Assembly: GCA_020634495.1 (NCBI GenBank)
Contig: JACKBR010000073.1
Coordinates: forward strand, 1-16,699
DNA: 16,699 nt
From: Ardenticatenaceae bacterium
GTDB taxonomy: Bacteria; Chloroflexota; Anaerolineae; Promineifilales; Promineifilaceae
Direction: 5' to 3'
In this document: positions 7,549-13,845 of the stretch, piece after piece
Layout: every line of letters begins with the position of its first letter
Numbering within the stretch: the stretch's first letter is position 1
Made by a program: the position numbers and the translations under genes
The notes under the pieces: generated by a model
What the model was told of the DNA's origin: nothing
Seen by the model: only the letters and a program-made list of their open reading frames with translations
Database searches by the model: none

Positions 7549-8526
7549 ATGATTATTATTCAAACCCCATTGCGCGTGAGTTTGTTTGGCGGGGGGACTG
7601 ATTTCCCATCCTACTATCTGGAACACGGCGGCTGCGTCCTGTCTTCCGCCATCGACAAATATATTTTTGTCACCATTAAAAAGCGGTTTGATGACAAACT
7701 GCGCATTGGCTACACCCGCACCGAAATGATTGACCGGGTAGATGAAATTAATCATGAACTTATCCGCGAAGCGATGCGCTTGACAGGCATTGCCAAAGGT
7801 GTGGAAATTACAACGATGGGTGACATTCCTGACCAGGGGTCGGGTTTGGGTTCCTCCAGCACAGTAACCGTTGGCGCACTACATGCCCTGTATGCCTACA
7901 AAAAGGAACTGGTGCTTACGGAGCGCCTGGCTCAAGAGGCCTGCCACATTGAGCGCGAGGTTTTAGGCAAGCCAATTGGCATTCAGGATCAATACATTGC
8001 TGCGTATGGCGGGTTGCGCTTCATGGAATTTACAACCGGTGGCGAGGTCGTTGGCCATCGTTTGGAGCTAAGCGAACGCACCATGCGCCGCCTCAGCGAC
8101 AACCTGCTGCTTTTCTTTACCGGTGTTACCCGCAAGGCAGACACCATTCTGAAAGAGCAAAAAACAAACATTAAAGATAGGCTCACCATTCTGTCTGAGA
8201 TGAAGCATATTGCTCATGTGGCGTGTGATGAAATTCAAAATGAAAATATTGATGCGGTCGGGACATTGCTCCATGAAAGTTGGCTGCTAAAAAAGCAGCT
8301 TGCCAGCCAAATAAGCAACAGCGCGTTGGATGATATGTATGAGACGGCTCGTAAGGCCGGAGCTGTGGGTGGCAAAATATCGGGGGCTGGCGGCGGCGGC
8401 TTTTTGCTGCTCTACGTGCCTCGTGGCCAGCAAGAGCAGGTTCGGGATGCGCTGAAGGATTTTCAAGAGTACCCTTTTACTTTGGGCCAGGATGGCAGCA
8501 AGGTTATTTTTGATTACCAACGGTAA
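7549..8526 (+). CDS. hddA: D-glycero-D-manno-heptose 7-phosphate kinase (HddA-like GHMP kinase)
   Basis: A 325-residue GHMP-superfamily kinase. Motif 1 is PLRVSLFGGGTDFP (7-20), the heptose-kinase form; the ATP loop is GLGSSS (99-104) after GDIPDQGS; GIQDQYIAAYGG (144-155) supplies the conserved Asp147; motif 3 is GGKISGAGGGGFLLLY (274-289). In the HddA route this enzyme phosphorylates heptose 7-phosphate at C1 to the 1,7-bisphosphate, with ATP, in the cytoplasm. HddA makes the alpha anomer used for GDP-heptose in S-layer and capsule glycans, unlike the HldE kinase of Gram-negative LPS. The start at ATG 7549 is chosen because GGAG (7535-7538) sits 10 nt upstream and the protein then begins IIIQTPLRVSLFGGG; an upstream in-frame ATG at 7465 would overlap the GT4. 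gmhA follows 84-87 bp later. No ACGGCCGT is present. Confidence 0.92.
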   Translation: MIIIQTPLRVSLFGGGTDFPSYYLEHGGCVLSSAIDKYIFVTIKKRFDDKLRIGYTRTEMIDRVDEINHELIREAMRLTGIAKGVEITTMGDIPDQGSGLGSSSTVTVGALHALYAYKKELVLTERLAQEACHIEREVLGKPIGIQDQYIAAYGGLRFMEFTTGGEVVGHRLELSERTMRRLSDNLLLFFTGVTRKADTILKEQKTNIKDRLTILSEMKHIAHVACDEIQNENIDAVGTLLHESWLLKKQLASQISNSALDDMYETARKAGAVGGKISGAGGGGFLLLYVPRGQQEQVRDALKDFQEYPFTLGQDGSKVIFDYQR

Positions 8527-8603
8527 CTTAAGGCCTTGGTGATCTCTGTGGCTAATATTCGGATTAATTTTAACCAAAAATCGTTTGTTTGATGGTAAGA
8601 ATG

Positions 8604-8607
8604 GGAG
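8604..8607 (+). promoter_or_regulatory. Shine-Dalgarno that favours the second ATG of gmhA
   Basis: GGAG at 8604-8607 is 3 nt from ATG 8611 but 6 nt from the next in-frame ATG at 8614, so 8614 is the more likely initiator of the ATGATG pair. Confidence 0.6.
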
Positions 8608-8613
8608 TTTATG

Positions 8614-9201
8614 ATGAGTATCGTTGAAGAATATTTTACAAGCTTAAAAGGTACGATTGATATGCTAGAGGCGGGGCCAATTGAAACGGCCGTATCCGCC
8701 CTGCACACCGCACGTTTAAACGAAAAACAGATATTTGTCATGGGAAATGGCGGCAGTGCCTCCACTGCAACCCATTTTGTGTGTGATCTTAACAAAAATA
8801 CACGGGCAGACTGGTTGCCCCATTTCCGCTTGATTGGCCTGACAGACAACATGGCCATCCTGGCTGCTTACGCCAACGATGAGGGGTATGAAAACGTGTT
8901 CGTAAAGCAGCTGGCAAATTTTTTACGTCCGGGTGATGTCGTTGTGGGCATTTCCGCCAGCGGCAATTCTGAAAACGTGCTGCGCGCCATTCAATTTGCC
9001 AATGACACAGGTGAAAACACCACCATCGGCTTAACAGGATTTACATCTGGTAAGCTGGGGCCAATGGTAGATATTCACATGCACGTGCCCAGTGATAATA
9101 TTGAGCAGGTAGAAGATTTACATCTGGTGCTTGCCCATTTAATGACAACGGCCCTTAAAAAGAAAGTACAAGAGATGAAACTCCTTGATATGCAATCGTA
9201 G
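8614..9201 (+). CDS. gmhA: Sedoheptulose 7-phosphate isomerase (GmhA-like SIS-domain protein)
   Basis: A 195-residue SIS-domain protein, the usual GmhA size. Phosphosugar-binding motifs are GNGGSAS (45-51) and SASGNSEN (114-121). GmhA converts sedoheptulose 7-phosphate to D-glycero-D-manno-heptose 7-phosphate, the step before HddA, which lies just upstream. His54 and His175 match the metal/catalytic histidines H61 and H180 of E. coli GmhA. Against my memory of the E. coli sequence, Glu65 is Asp58 and Gln172 is Glu167, so two of four active-site ligands differ conservatively. A related DiaA-like SIS role is possible but the neighbour argues for GmhA. ATG 8611 is an alternative start two residues earlier (MMS) but is too close to the ribosome-binding site. 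ACGGCCGT at 8686 encodes Thr-Ala-Val. A hairpin terminator follows. Confidence 0.88.
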   Translation: MSIVEEYFTSLKGTIDMLEAGPIETAVSALHTARLNEKQIFVMGNGGSASTATHFVCDLNKNTRADWLPHFRLIGLTDNMAILAAYANDEGYENVFVKQLANFLRPGDVVVGISASGNSENVLRAIQFANDTGENTTIGLTGFTSGKLGPMVDIHMHVPSDNIEQVEDLHLVLAHLMTTALKKKVQEMKLLDMQS

Positions 9202-9268
9202 CCAGGTCAACTTTACAACTTTTAACGCTGTGTCAACGCACCAACGCTATCATTGAACAATATTGACG

Positions 9269-9303
9269 AAGCAATACAGGGTCATTGCCCCGTATTGCTT
9301 TTG
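9269..9303 (+). terminator. Intrinsic terminator after gmhA
   Basis: Arms 9269-9281 and 9288-9300 pair at 12 of 13 positions (one A-C mismatch) around a 6-nt loop TCATTG. The descending arm runs into TTTT, followed by a second T run at 9308-9311. It would end the glycan operon that starts upstream of the window and isolate it from the BY-kinase gene. Confidence 0.75.
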
Positions 9304-9412
9304 CTCGTTTTGAACTTATTTTAGGTGATTCACACGTTCGCACTCAGGTGCTTGTGAGATGCGTTATACTATTGACGGCATTTTTGAATATTAGTTGGAA
9401 TAGGATTGTGCA

Positions 9413-11071
9413 ATGGAAATTGATATTAGAGAATATTTAGCCCCGTTAAGAAAATGGTGGTGGATGATAGCCGTGACGACCTTTGTGGCCGCCGTGGCGA
9501 GCTTCTTTGCCACCCGGCAGCAAGTGCCCGTGTATCGTTCTTATACCCGTTTGGCCATTGGTAGCTACCTGGAATCCACTGATGTGAGCAATAACGATTT
9601 TACGGTGACGCGCCAGTTGGCGACTGCTTTTGTGGAGATTGCCAACCAGCCAGGCTTTAGCCGAGATGCCGCCCAGGCATTGGGCTTAGACGAACTTCCC
9701 AGAGACATTGACATCCGGCAGGTGAACGACACCAACTTTGTCGATATAACCGTAACCGATACCGATCCGATTCGTTCGATGGCGGTGGCGGCAGAGTTGG
9801 CGCGGCAGCTTTCCTTGCGCACCCCTGCCGGTGCCGAGAGCAGCGATACAGAATTTGTCTTGGGGTTGTTGTCTGATTACCAGACAAAAATTGAGGACAC
9901 CCAGGAGCAGATCGCAGCCAAAGAAGAAGAGATTGGCGAGCTCATTAGCGCACGAGACATTTCGGTGGCAACGGGTGAACTGAACACGCTGGAAAACAAT
10001 CTGCAAAATCTGACCCAACGGTATACAGATCTGCTTTCTTTAACGCAAGAAGGGGCCACAAACTCAGTGCAAATTGTTGATCCCGCAACCGAAGGGACGC
10101 TGGTAAATTCCAACAGCATTATTTCTGTCATTACGGCCGCTGGTATTGGGTTTGTTTTATCGGCCTCAGCGGCTTATTTGCTGGAGTACCTGGACGACAC
10201 GGTAAAAACCCCAGAACAGATTATGAAGCTGGGCAATGTTCCGACCCTGGCTGGCATCGCTTTTATTGATTCTGACGATGATAGCAAGTTGGTGACTATT
10301 TCTGATCCCAGGTCGCCTACGTCAGAAGCGTATCGCGTTTTGCGCACGGCTATCCAGTTTTCGGTGGTTGATAAGAAAAATTCAATTTTGCTGATGACCA
10401 GTGGGGTACCTTCTGAAGGGAAAAGCACAACCGCAGGGAACTTAGCGATTGTGTTGGCCCAGGCGGGTAACAATGTGCTGCTGATTGATGGTGACCTTAG
10501 ACGGCCGTCTCAACACCAAATCTTTAATCTGCCCAACAAACGAGGTGTTACCAGCCTGCTGCTCAAATTGAATGTTGATGATTCTGATATTGAAGTGCGT
10601 AATCTGGTGGAAGACACCGTTCAGCCAACTGAGGTGGAAGGGTTGCAAATCATGACCTGTGGTCAAATTCCCCCAAACCCCTCTGAATTGTTAGGCTCCA
10701 CCAAGATGCGCCGCCTGCTAGAAGTGCTAGAGAAGCAGTACGATTTTGTGATTGTGGATAGCCCGCCCGTGCTGTCTGTGACGGATGCGGCCGTTTTAAG
10801 CGCGCTAGCTGGGACAACCCTGGTCGTTGTGCGGGCCAACAAGAGCCGCAAGGGTGAGTTCAAGCAAGTTGTCGAGCGGCTGGCGGATGTCAATGCCAAT
10901 CTAGCAGGGGCCGTACTGAACTCGCTTAAAGCTGGCAGCGAAGGCCACGACTTCTACTATTATTACAAAGACCCCTACTACACGTACGGCGACGACGGCG
11001 GCAAAAGCGACGAGCCAAAGAGCAAGCTGCGCAAACGGTTTTTGCGCGGTCAGGAAGCTGTACAATCCTAA
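9413..11071 (+). CDS. Polysaccharide chain-length regulator fused to BY-type tyrosine kinase (Wzz/Wzc-like)
   Basis: A 552-residue protein joining a Wzz-type domain to a bacterial tyrosine kinase. TM1 is about residues 15-33, right after the start; the extracytoplasmic part contains a coiled-coil-like stretch (150-210, Glu/Gln-rich); TM2 is about 236-257. The cytoplasmic kinase has Walker A GVPSEGKSTT (331-340), Walker A' VLLIDGDLRRP (355-365) and Walker B VIVDSPP (446-452). The tail has seven tyrosines within residues 515-525, the autophosphorylation cluster. SDPRSPTSEAYRVLRT (298-312) is the family's pre-kinase segment. It should cycle between phosphorylated and free states to set chain length and export of the glycan. 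ATG 9413 has AGGA at 7 nt. The Wzz and kinase parts are on one chain, as in Proteobacteria and many Chloroflexota, rather than split as in Firmicutes. No cognate tyrosine phosphatase is in the window. Confidence 0.93.
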   Translation: MEIDIREYLAPLRKWWWMIAVTTFVAAVASFFATRQQVPVYRSYTRLAIGSYLESTDVSNNDFTVTRQLATAFVEIANQPGFSRDAAQALGLDELPRDIDIRQVNDTNFVDITVTDTDPIRSMAVAAELARQLSLRTPAGAESSDTEFVLGLLSDYQTKIEDTQEQIAAKEEEIGELISARDISVATGELNTLENNLQNLTQRYTDLLSLTQEGATNSVQIVDPATEGTLVNSNSIISVITAAGIGFVLSASAAYLLEYLDDTVKTPEQIMKLGNVPTLAGIAFIDSDDDSKLVTISDPRSPTSEAYRVLRTAIQFSVVDKKNSILLMTSGVPSEGKSTTAGNLAIVLAQAGNNVLLIDGDLRRPSQHQIFNLPNKRGVTSLLLKLNVDDSDIEVRNLVEDTVQPTEVEGLQIMTCGQIPPNPSELLGSTKMRRLLEVLEKQYDFVIVDSPPVLSVTDAAVLSALAGTTLVVVRANKSRKGEFKQVVERLADVNANLAGAVLNSLKAGSEGHDFYYYYKDPYYTYGDDGGKSDEPKSKLRKRFLRGQEAVQS

Positions 11072-11099
11072 ACCAATGATTTCTGCCTAAGCAGGTATC

Positions 11100-11136
11100 A
11101 AGCCCGACGAACGAACAAGTTTGTCGGGCTTTTTTT
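11100..11136 (+). terminator. Strong intrinsic terminator after the BY-kinase gene
   Basis: AAGCCCGAC at 11100-11108 pairs with GTCGGGCTT at 11123-11131; weaker pairs continue inward to a loop near 11113-11118. Seven T follow at 11130-11136. The T run overlaps the stop codon of the convergent gmhB-like gene (11135-11137), so the two convergent units share a 1-2 codon boundary. The minus-strand side lacks a T run. Confidence 0.92.
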
Positions 11137-11695
11137 ATGGCTGGGTGGGGAAGAAAGCGCTGAGCGCAGCGGCCAGGGTGGGGAAGGTGGCGAAGGGAGG
11201 CAGTTCGTTGGCCAAAGGTAGTTGGGCCTGCGCCGCGCCGCGCCCGGTTAGCAGCAAAACGGCTTGCTTCACGCCTGCGGCCTGCCCGGCTTGAATGTCT
11301 GTCAGGGCATCGCCAATCATGTAGGATTGGCTGAGATCGAGGTTGTGTTCCTGAGCGGCTTGCAGCAACATGCCGGGGCGAGGTTTGCGGCAAGGGTCGT
11401 TGGTGCCTGGTTTGGCGGGGCATAGATAGCTGGCGTCGATACGGCCGTTCCCCTTCCTCACCACCTCCAAAATACGATTATTTAGCTGAACGGCCGTTTC
11501 CAACGACATAATGCCCCTTCCTACCGCCGATTGATTGGTCACCACAATGATCTTGTACGGAATCCCCCGAATCCGCGCCAGCGCTTCAAGCGCCTGGGGG
11601 AAGAATTCCACATCCTCCCAACTGCGTACATAATTGGCTCGATTTTCAATAAACACACCATCGCGGTCCAGGAAAAGGGCAGGTTGTTTTGTCAT
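11135..11695 (-). CDS. gmhB: HAD-IIIA phosphatase, GmhB-like (heptose 1,7-bisphosphate phosphatase)
   Basis: A 186-residue HAD-superfamily phosphatase of the GmhB/HisB-N class. Motif I is LFLDRDGV (7-14), with Asp10 nucleophile and Asp12 acid/base; motif II is VTNQSAVGRG (52-61); CRKPRPGM (102-109) holds the motif III Lys; motif IV is IGDALTDI (127-134). GmhB removes the C7 phosphate from heptose 1,7-bisphosphate, the step after HddA, and the hddA-gmhA pair is on the opposite strand about 2 kb away. Compared with E. coli GmhB, whose zinc is held by Cys92, His94, Cys107 and Cys109, only Cys92 and Cys102 (equivalent to 109) are evident and the loop is shorter, so zinc binding may be lost or changed. 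A histidinol-phosphatase role is the alternative. Start ATG lies 6 bp after the SRAP gene stop, without clear Shine-Dalgarno. ACGGCCGT at 11441 and 11490. Confidence 0.85.
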   Translation of the reverse strand: MTKQPALFLDRDGVFIENRANYVRSWEDVEFFPQALEALARIRGIPYKIIVVTNQSAVGRGIMSLETAVQLNNRILEVVRKGNGRIDASYLCPAKPGTNDPCRKPRPGMLLQAAQEHNLDLSQSYMIGDALTDIQAGQAAGVKQAVLLLTGRGAAQAQLPLANELPPFATFPTLAAALSAFFPTQP

Positions 11696-11701
11696 AGAAA
11701 T

Positions 11702-12382
11702 CTAGGCAAGGGGTTGAATACAGTCTGGTACGTCGTTGCGTGGGTTATTGACGGTCGTGCTGACTGGATAGGCGGTCATTTTTTCGGCGGGATACGGCCG
11801 TAACAAATGAAGTCCTTGCTCCGGGTTCGGTTCCGGGTTCAGCCACAAATCAAAATCCTCCGGCTCCACAATCACCGGCATCCGGTTGTGGATGGGAGCC
11901 ATTAGTTCGTTGGGCGTGGTGGTGAGAATGGTGCAGGTTTGCAGGGCGCTGCCGTCTGGATCGCGCCACACTTCCCACAAACCGGCCAGGGCAAACGGCC
12001 GTTCCGCTACCGGACGAATAAACATTGGCTGTTTGCCGCTGCCTTGTTTTTGCCATTCGTAAAAACCATCAGCCGGAATCAGGCAGCGCCGACGCTTGAA
12101 AGCCGTCCTGAATGATGGCTTTTCCGCCACCGTTTCTGATCGGGCATTGATCATGCGTGAGCCAATGTTCAAATCTTTGGCCCAGGAAGGAACCAGCCCC
12201 CAGCGGAAGAACGTAAACTCCCGCTGGCCGTTTTCAGCCAGGCGAATGGCGGCCACGGGTTGGGTGGGGGCAATGTTGTAGCGAGGCACAGAGGGGGGCA
12301 GAGCATTAACGGCCGTTTCCGGCACGTCAAACTGCATGGCCAACTGTTCTGTTGAGGTCATGAGAGCAAACCGTCCACACAT
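11702..12382 (-). CDS. yedK: SRAP-domain abasic-site protein (YedK/HMCES family)
   Basis: A 226-residue SOS response-associated peptidase (SRAP) protein. All catalytic residues are visible: Cys2 (directly after Met, which must be removed), the NARSE motif with Asn79, FYEW with Glu109, and IHNRMP with His165. These correspond to Cys2, Asn75, Glu105 and His160 of E. coli YedK. The family forms a thiazolidine crosslink between Cys2 and abasic sites in single-stranded DNA, protecting them during replication. Length and the MCGRFAL start are typical. The start is supported by AAAAAAGGAG (minus strand, 12389-12398) 6 nt away. It is followed 6 bp later by the gmhB-like gene, so the two are probably co-transcribed, an unusual pairing of DNA repair with sugar metabolism. 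ACGGCCGT at 11794, 11995 and 12309. Confidence 0.95.
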   Translation of the reverse strand: MCGRFALMTSTEQLAMQFDVPETAVNALPPSVPRYNIAPTQPVAAIRLAENGQREFTFFRWGLVPSWAKDLNIGSRMINARSETVAEKPSFRTAFKRRRCLIPADGFYEWQKQGSGKQPMFIRPVAERPFALAGLWEVWRDPDGSALQTCTILTTTPNELMAPIHNRMPVIVEPEDFDLWLNPEPNPEQGLHLLRPYPAEKMTAYPVSTTVNNPRNDVPDCIQPLA

Positions 12383-12388
12383 TACGGA

Positions 12389-12398
12389 CTCCTTTTTT
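12389..12398 (-). promoter_or_regulatory. Strong Shine-Dalgarno for the SRAP gene
   Basis: On the minus strand AAAAAAGGAG ends 6 nt before the ATG at 12382. It fixes the start so that the essential Cys is residue 2. Confidence 0.8.
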
Positions 12399-12444
12399 AG
12401 TAAGCCATAATCAGTACGCTGTAAACAGTTTGTTCTTCATGAAA

Positions 12445-12472
12445 CTGATTACTGATTCTCGTTTACCGATTA
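12445..12472. repeat. Heptameric tandem tract (4 units)
   Basis: Four contiguous 7-bp units starting at 12445, 12452, 12459 and 12466 share the pattern YYGATTA (CTGATTA, CTGATTC, TCGTTTA, CCGATTA). A related TAATCAG stands at 12408. The tract covers the last codons of the small zinc-ribbon gene and supplies its TAA stop (12463-12465). Confidence 0.6.
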
Positions 12473-12669
12473 CGGACATGGCGTTTTCGCGCCGTGCAGT
12501 TCAGGTTTTGATTACTGCTGTGTCGCCAGTAAAAAGCGACCACCGATTTCTTCATGGTGCGCCGCTGGCGCAATAGTAATACACCGCCACAATGGGGGCA
12601 AATTGCTTCCTGTGGCGCAGATTCTGTGGCCTCAACGGCCGTTCCGTCCGGCAAATTAGCTACTTTCAT
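12463..12669 (-). CDS. Small zinc-ribbon protein, unknown function
   Basis: A 68-residue protein with CPHCGG (24-29), then a basic stretch (RQRRTMKK, 34-41), VAFYWRHSSN (44-53) with His50, and Cys58. Cys24, Cys27, His50 and Cys58 could form one zinc site. The order CPxCGG...R...YWRHxxN...C resembles the N-terminal zinc-binding module of CoiA-like competence proteins, where a ribbon precedes a His pair, but the nuclease domain is absent. I do not recognise a named family. It is probably real: codons carry the window's ACGGCCGT (12635, as Thr-Ala-Val), and the layout (acidic/variable N terminus, conserved ribbon) looks protein-like. No Shine-Dalgarno is visible before ATG 12669. Its C terminus (KRHVRNR) runs into a heptameric repeat. 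It lies 80 bp upstream of the SRAP gene in the same direction. Confidence 0.6.
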   Translation of the reverse strand: MKVANLPDGTAVEATESAPQEAICPHCGGVLLLRQRRTMKKSVVAFYWRHSSNQNLNCTARKRHVRNR

Positions 12670-12775
12670 AGAGATATTTAACGAATGTGTGGGTGCCGCA
12701 AAGCACGATTTTTCTAAACTGATTTAATGGACACCTGAGCTGGCCCAGAGTCACATTTGCCATTTGAATTTGCTA

Positions 12776-12805
12776 TTGCGAACGGCCGTATCCACTTGTT
12801 ACAAT
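12776..12805 (+). promoter_or_regulatory. Possible sigma-70-like promoter for the SDR gene
   Basis: TTGCGA (12776-12781) and TACAAT (12800-12805) are separated by 18 bp. The -10 matches consensus at 5 of 6 and the -35 at 4 of 6. The ACGGCCGT palindrome at 12782 fills the first half of the spacer. Placement is tentative; it lies about 160 bp before the start codon. Confidence 0.3.
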
Positions 12806-12872
12806 TTGATGAATAACTTTTCCATCTGGCAGCGTGCCACTTGGCAAACCTGTCAGGATGTCAAATGAAAAT

Positions 12873-12917
12873 CCGCAGATTATGCAGATTTTCTCTGTGT
12901 TCTCCGCGCTCTCCGCG
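12873..12917. repeat. Nonameric tandem tract (5 units)
   Basis: Five 9-bp units begin at 12873, 12882, 12891, 12900 and 12909. The first two share xxGCAGATT; the last three share YTCTSYGYG (for example TTCTCCGCG). From memory, similar CGCAGATT...TCTCCGCG strings recur between genes in several bacterial phyla, so this is probably a dispersed intergenic repeat. Confidence 0.55.
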
Positions 12918-12966
12918 GTTAAATTATTTTCACAGGAGCTAGTCATATCAATTTGGAGACAAATTC

Positions 12967-13737
12967 ATGAAAATTCAAGGGTCAACCTTTTTAGTCACGG
13001 GCGGCAGCTCTGGTTTGGGTGCCGCCACTGCCCGTCGTTTGGCCGCAGCCGGGGCCAATGTTGTCATTGTCGATCTCAACAGCGAAGCAGGTGAAGCGTT
13101 AGCGGCAGAATTGGGCGACAACGCCCGATTTGTAAAAACCAATGTGGCCTCTGAAGAAGATGTGCAAACGGCCGTTTCCACCGCACTCCAAACATTTGGC
13201 GGCCTGCACGGAGCCATCAACTGCGCCGGCATCGCCATTGCCACCAAAGTGATAGGGCGAGATGGTTCGCCACACGCCCTCGACGCCTTCAGCAAAGTCA
13301 TCCAGGTCAATCTCATCGGCACCTTTAACGTGATTCGCCTGGCGGCGGCTGAGATGGCCAAAGCCGAACCCAACGAAGCGGGCGAACGCGGCGTCATCAT
13401 CAACACCGCCTCCGTCGCTGCCTATGATGGCCAGATGGGGCAAGCCGCTTACTCTGCCTCCAAAGGCGGCATTGTGGGCATGACCCTGCCCATTGCCCGC
13501 GACCTGTCCCGCAGCGGCATTCGCGTCATGACCATTGCCCCCGGCATCTTCGAGACGCCCATGCTGGCTGGACTGCCCGAAAAAGCGCGGATTTCCCTCG
13601 GCGAGCAGGTGCCGTTCCCCTCCCGCCTGGGTCGCCCGGATGAATATGCTCAGTTGGCCCAGCACATCATCGAAAACCAAATGCTCAACGGCGAAGTGAT
13701 TCGCCTGGATGGGGCCATCCGCATGGCTCCCCGCTAA
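12967..13737 (+). CDS. SDR-family dehydrogenase, 3-hydroxyacyl-CoA dehydrogenase type II-like
   Basis: A 256-residue short-chain dehydrogenase. The cofactor loop is TGGSSGLG (11-18), Asp36 at the end of strand 2 points to NAD(H), NCAG is at 85-88, and the catalytic set is Ser149, Tyr162 and Lys166 (YSASK). The region [20 protein letters not shown] and the C-terminal segment [14 protein letters not shown]...[14 protein letters not shown] are very like the HSD17B10/3-hydroxy-2-methylbutyryl-CoA dehydrogenase group rather than FabG. It probably oxidises 3-hydroxyacyl-CoA in beta-oxidation or isoleucine breakdown. ATG 12967 has GGAG at 8 nt. The gene stands alone between two repeat tracts, upstream of tkt by 108 bp. 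ACGGCCGT at 13168 encodes Thr-Ala-Val. A broader SDR function cannot be excluded. Confidence 0.88.
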   Translation: MKIQGSTFLVTGGSSGLGAATARRLAAAGANVVIVDLNSEAGEALAAELGDNARFVKTNVASEEDVQTAVSTALQTFGGLHGAINCAGIAIATKVIGRDGSPHALDAFSKVIQVNLIGTFNVIRLAAAEMAKAEPNEAGERGVIINTASVAAYDGQMGQAAYSASKGGIVGMTLPIARDLSRSGIRVMTIAPGIFETPMLAGLPEKARISLGEQVPFPSRLGRPDEYAQLAQHIIENQMLNGEVIRLDGAIRMAPR

Positions 13738-13769
13738 AGAGTAACTTCAAAAACCAGATTGGATTTGTA

Positions 13770-13831
13770 GAGACTGGAGACTAGAGATCAGAGATTAAGA
13801 GTCTCCAGCCTCCAATCTCTAATCTCCACAA
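13770..13831. repeat. Heptameric tandem tract with internal inverted symmetry
   Basis: Four units GAGAYYR start at 13770, 13777, 13784 and 13791; then, on the opposite sense, units start at 13804, 13811, 13818 and 13825 (TCCAGCC, TCCAATC, TCTAATC, TCCACAA). Nested inverted repeats result: CTGGAGACT (13774-13782) with AGTCTCCAG (13800-13808), and AGATTGGA (13756-13763) with TCCAATCT (13811-13818). The hairpin sits just before the transketolase ribosome-binding site. Confidence 0.7.
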
Positions 13832-13835
13832 AATT

Positions 13836-13839
13836 GGAG
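13836..13839 (+). promoter_or_regulatory. Shine-Dalgarno that sets the transketolase start
   Basis: GGAG lies 6 nt before ATG 13846. A TTG at 13834, four codons upstream in frame, overlaps this site and is therefore unlikely to be the initiator. Confidence 0.8.
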
Positions 13840-13845
13840 AAATTA

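Larger units (their letters stand above)
12670..12966. other. Divergent intergenic region (297 bp)
   Basis: Separates the minus-strand zinc-ribbon gene from the plus-strand SDR gene. It contains one ACGGCCGT (12782-12789), an inverted repeat TGGCA/TGCCA with a 3-nt loop (12827-12839), the small inverted repeat CCTG-T-CAGG (12849-12857), a 9-bp-period tract (12873-12917) and the SDR ribosome-binding site GGAG (12955-12958). Reading frames through it look non-coding because they are made of the repeats. Confidence 0.6.

Noticed and set aside
9365..9370. TATACT as a -10 box for the BY-kinase gene
   Set aside because: No -35 element is found at 16-18 bp, and TTGACG (9372) has no good partner downstream. 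A promoter must exist here because a terminator precedes it, but it cannot be placed.
12834..13094. Plus-strand open frame upstream of the SDR gene
   Set aside because: It is built from the nonameric repeat and then runs out of frame into the SDR gene.
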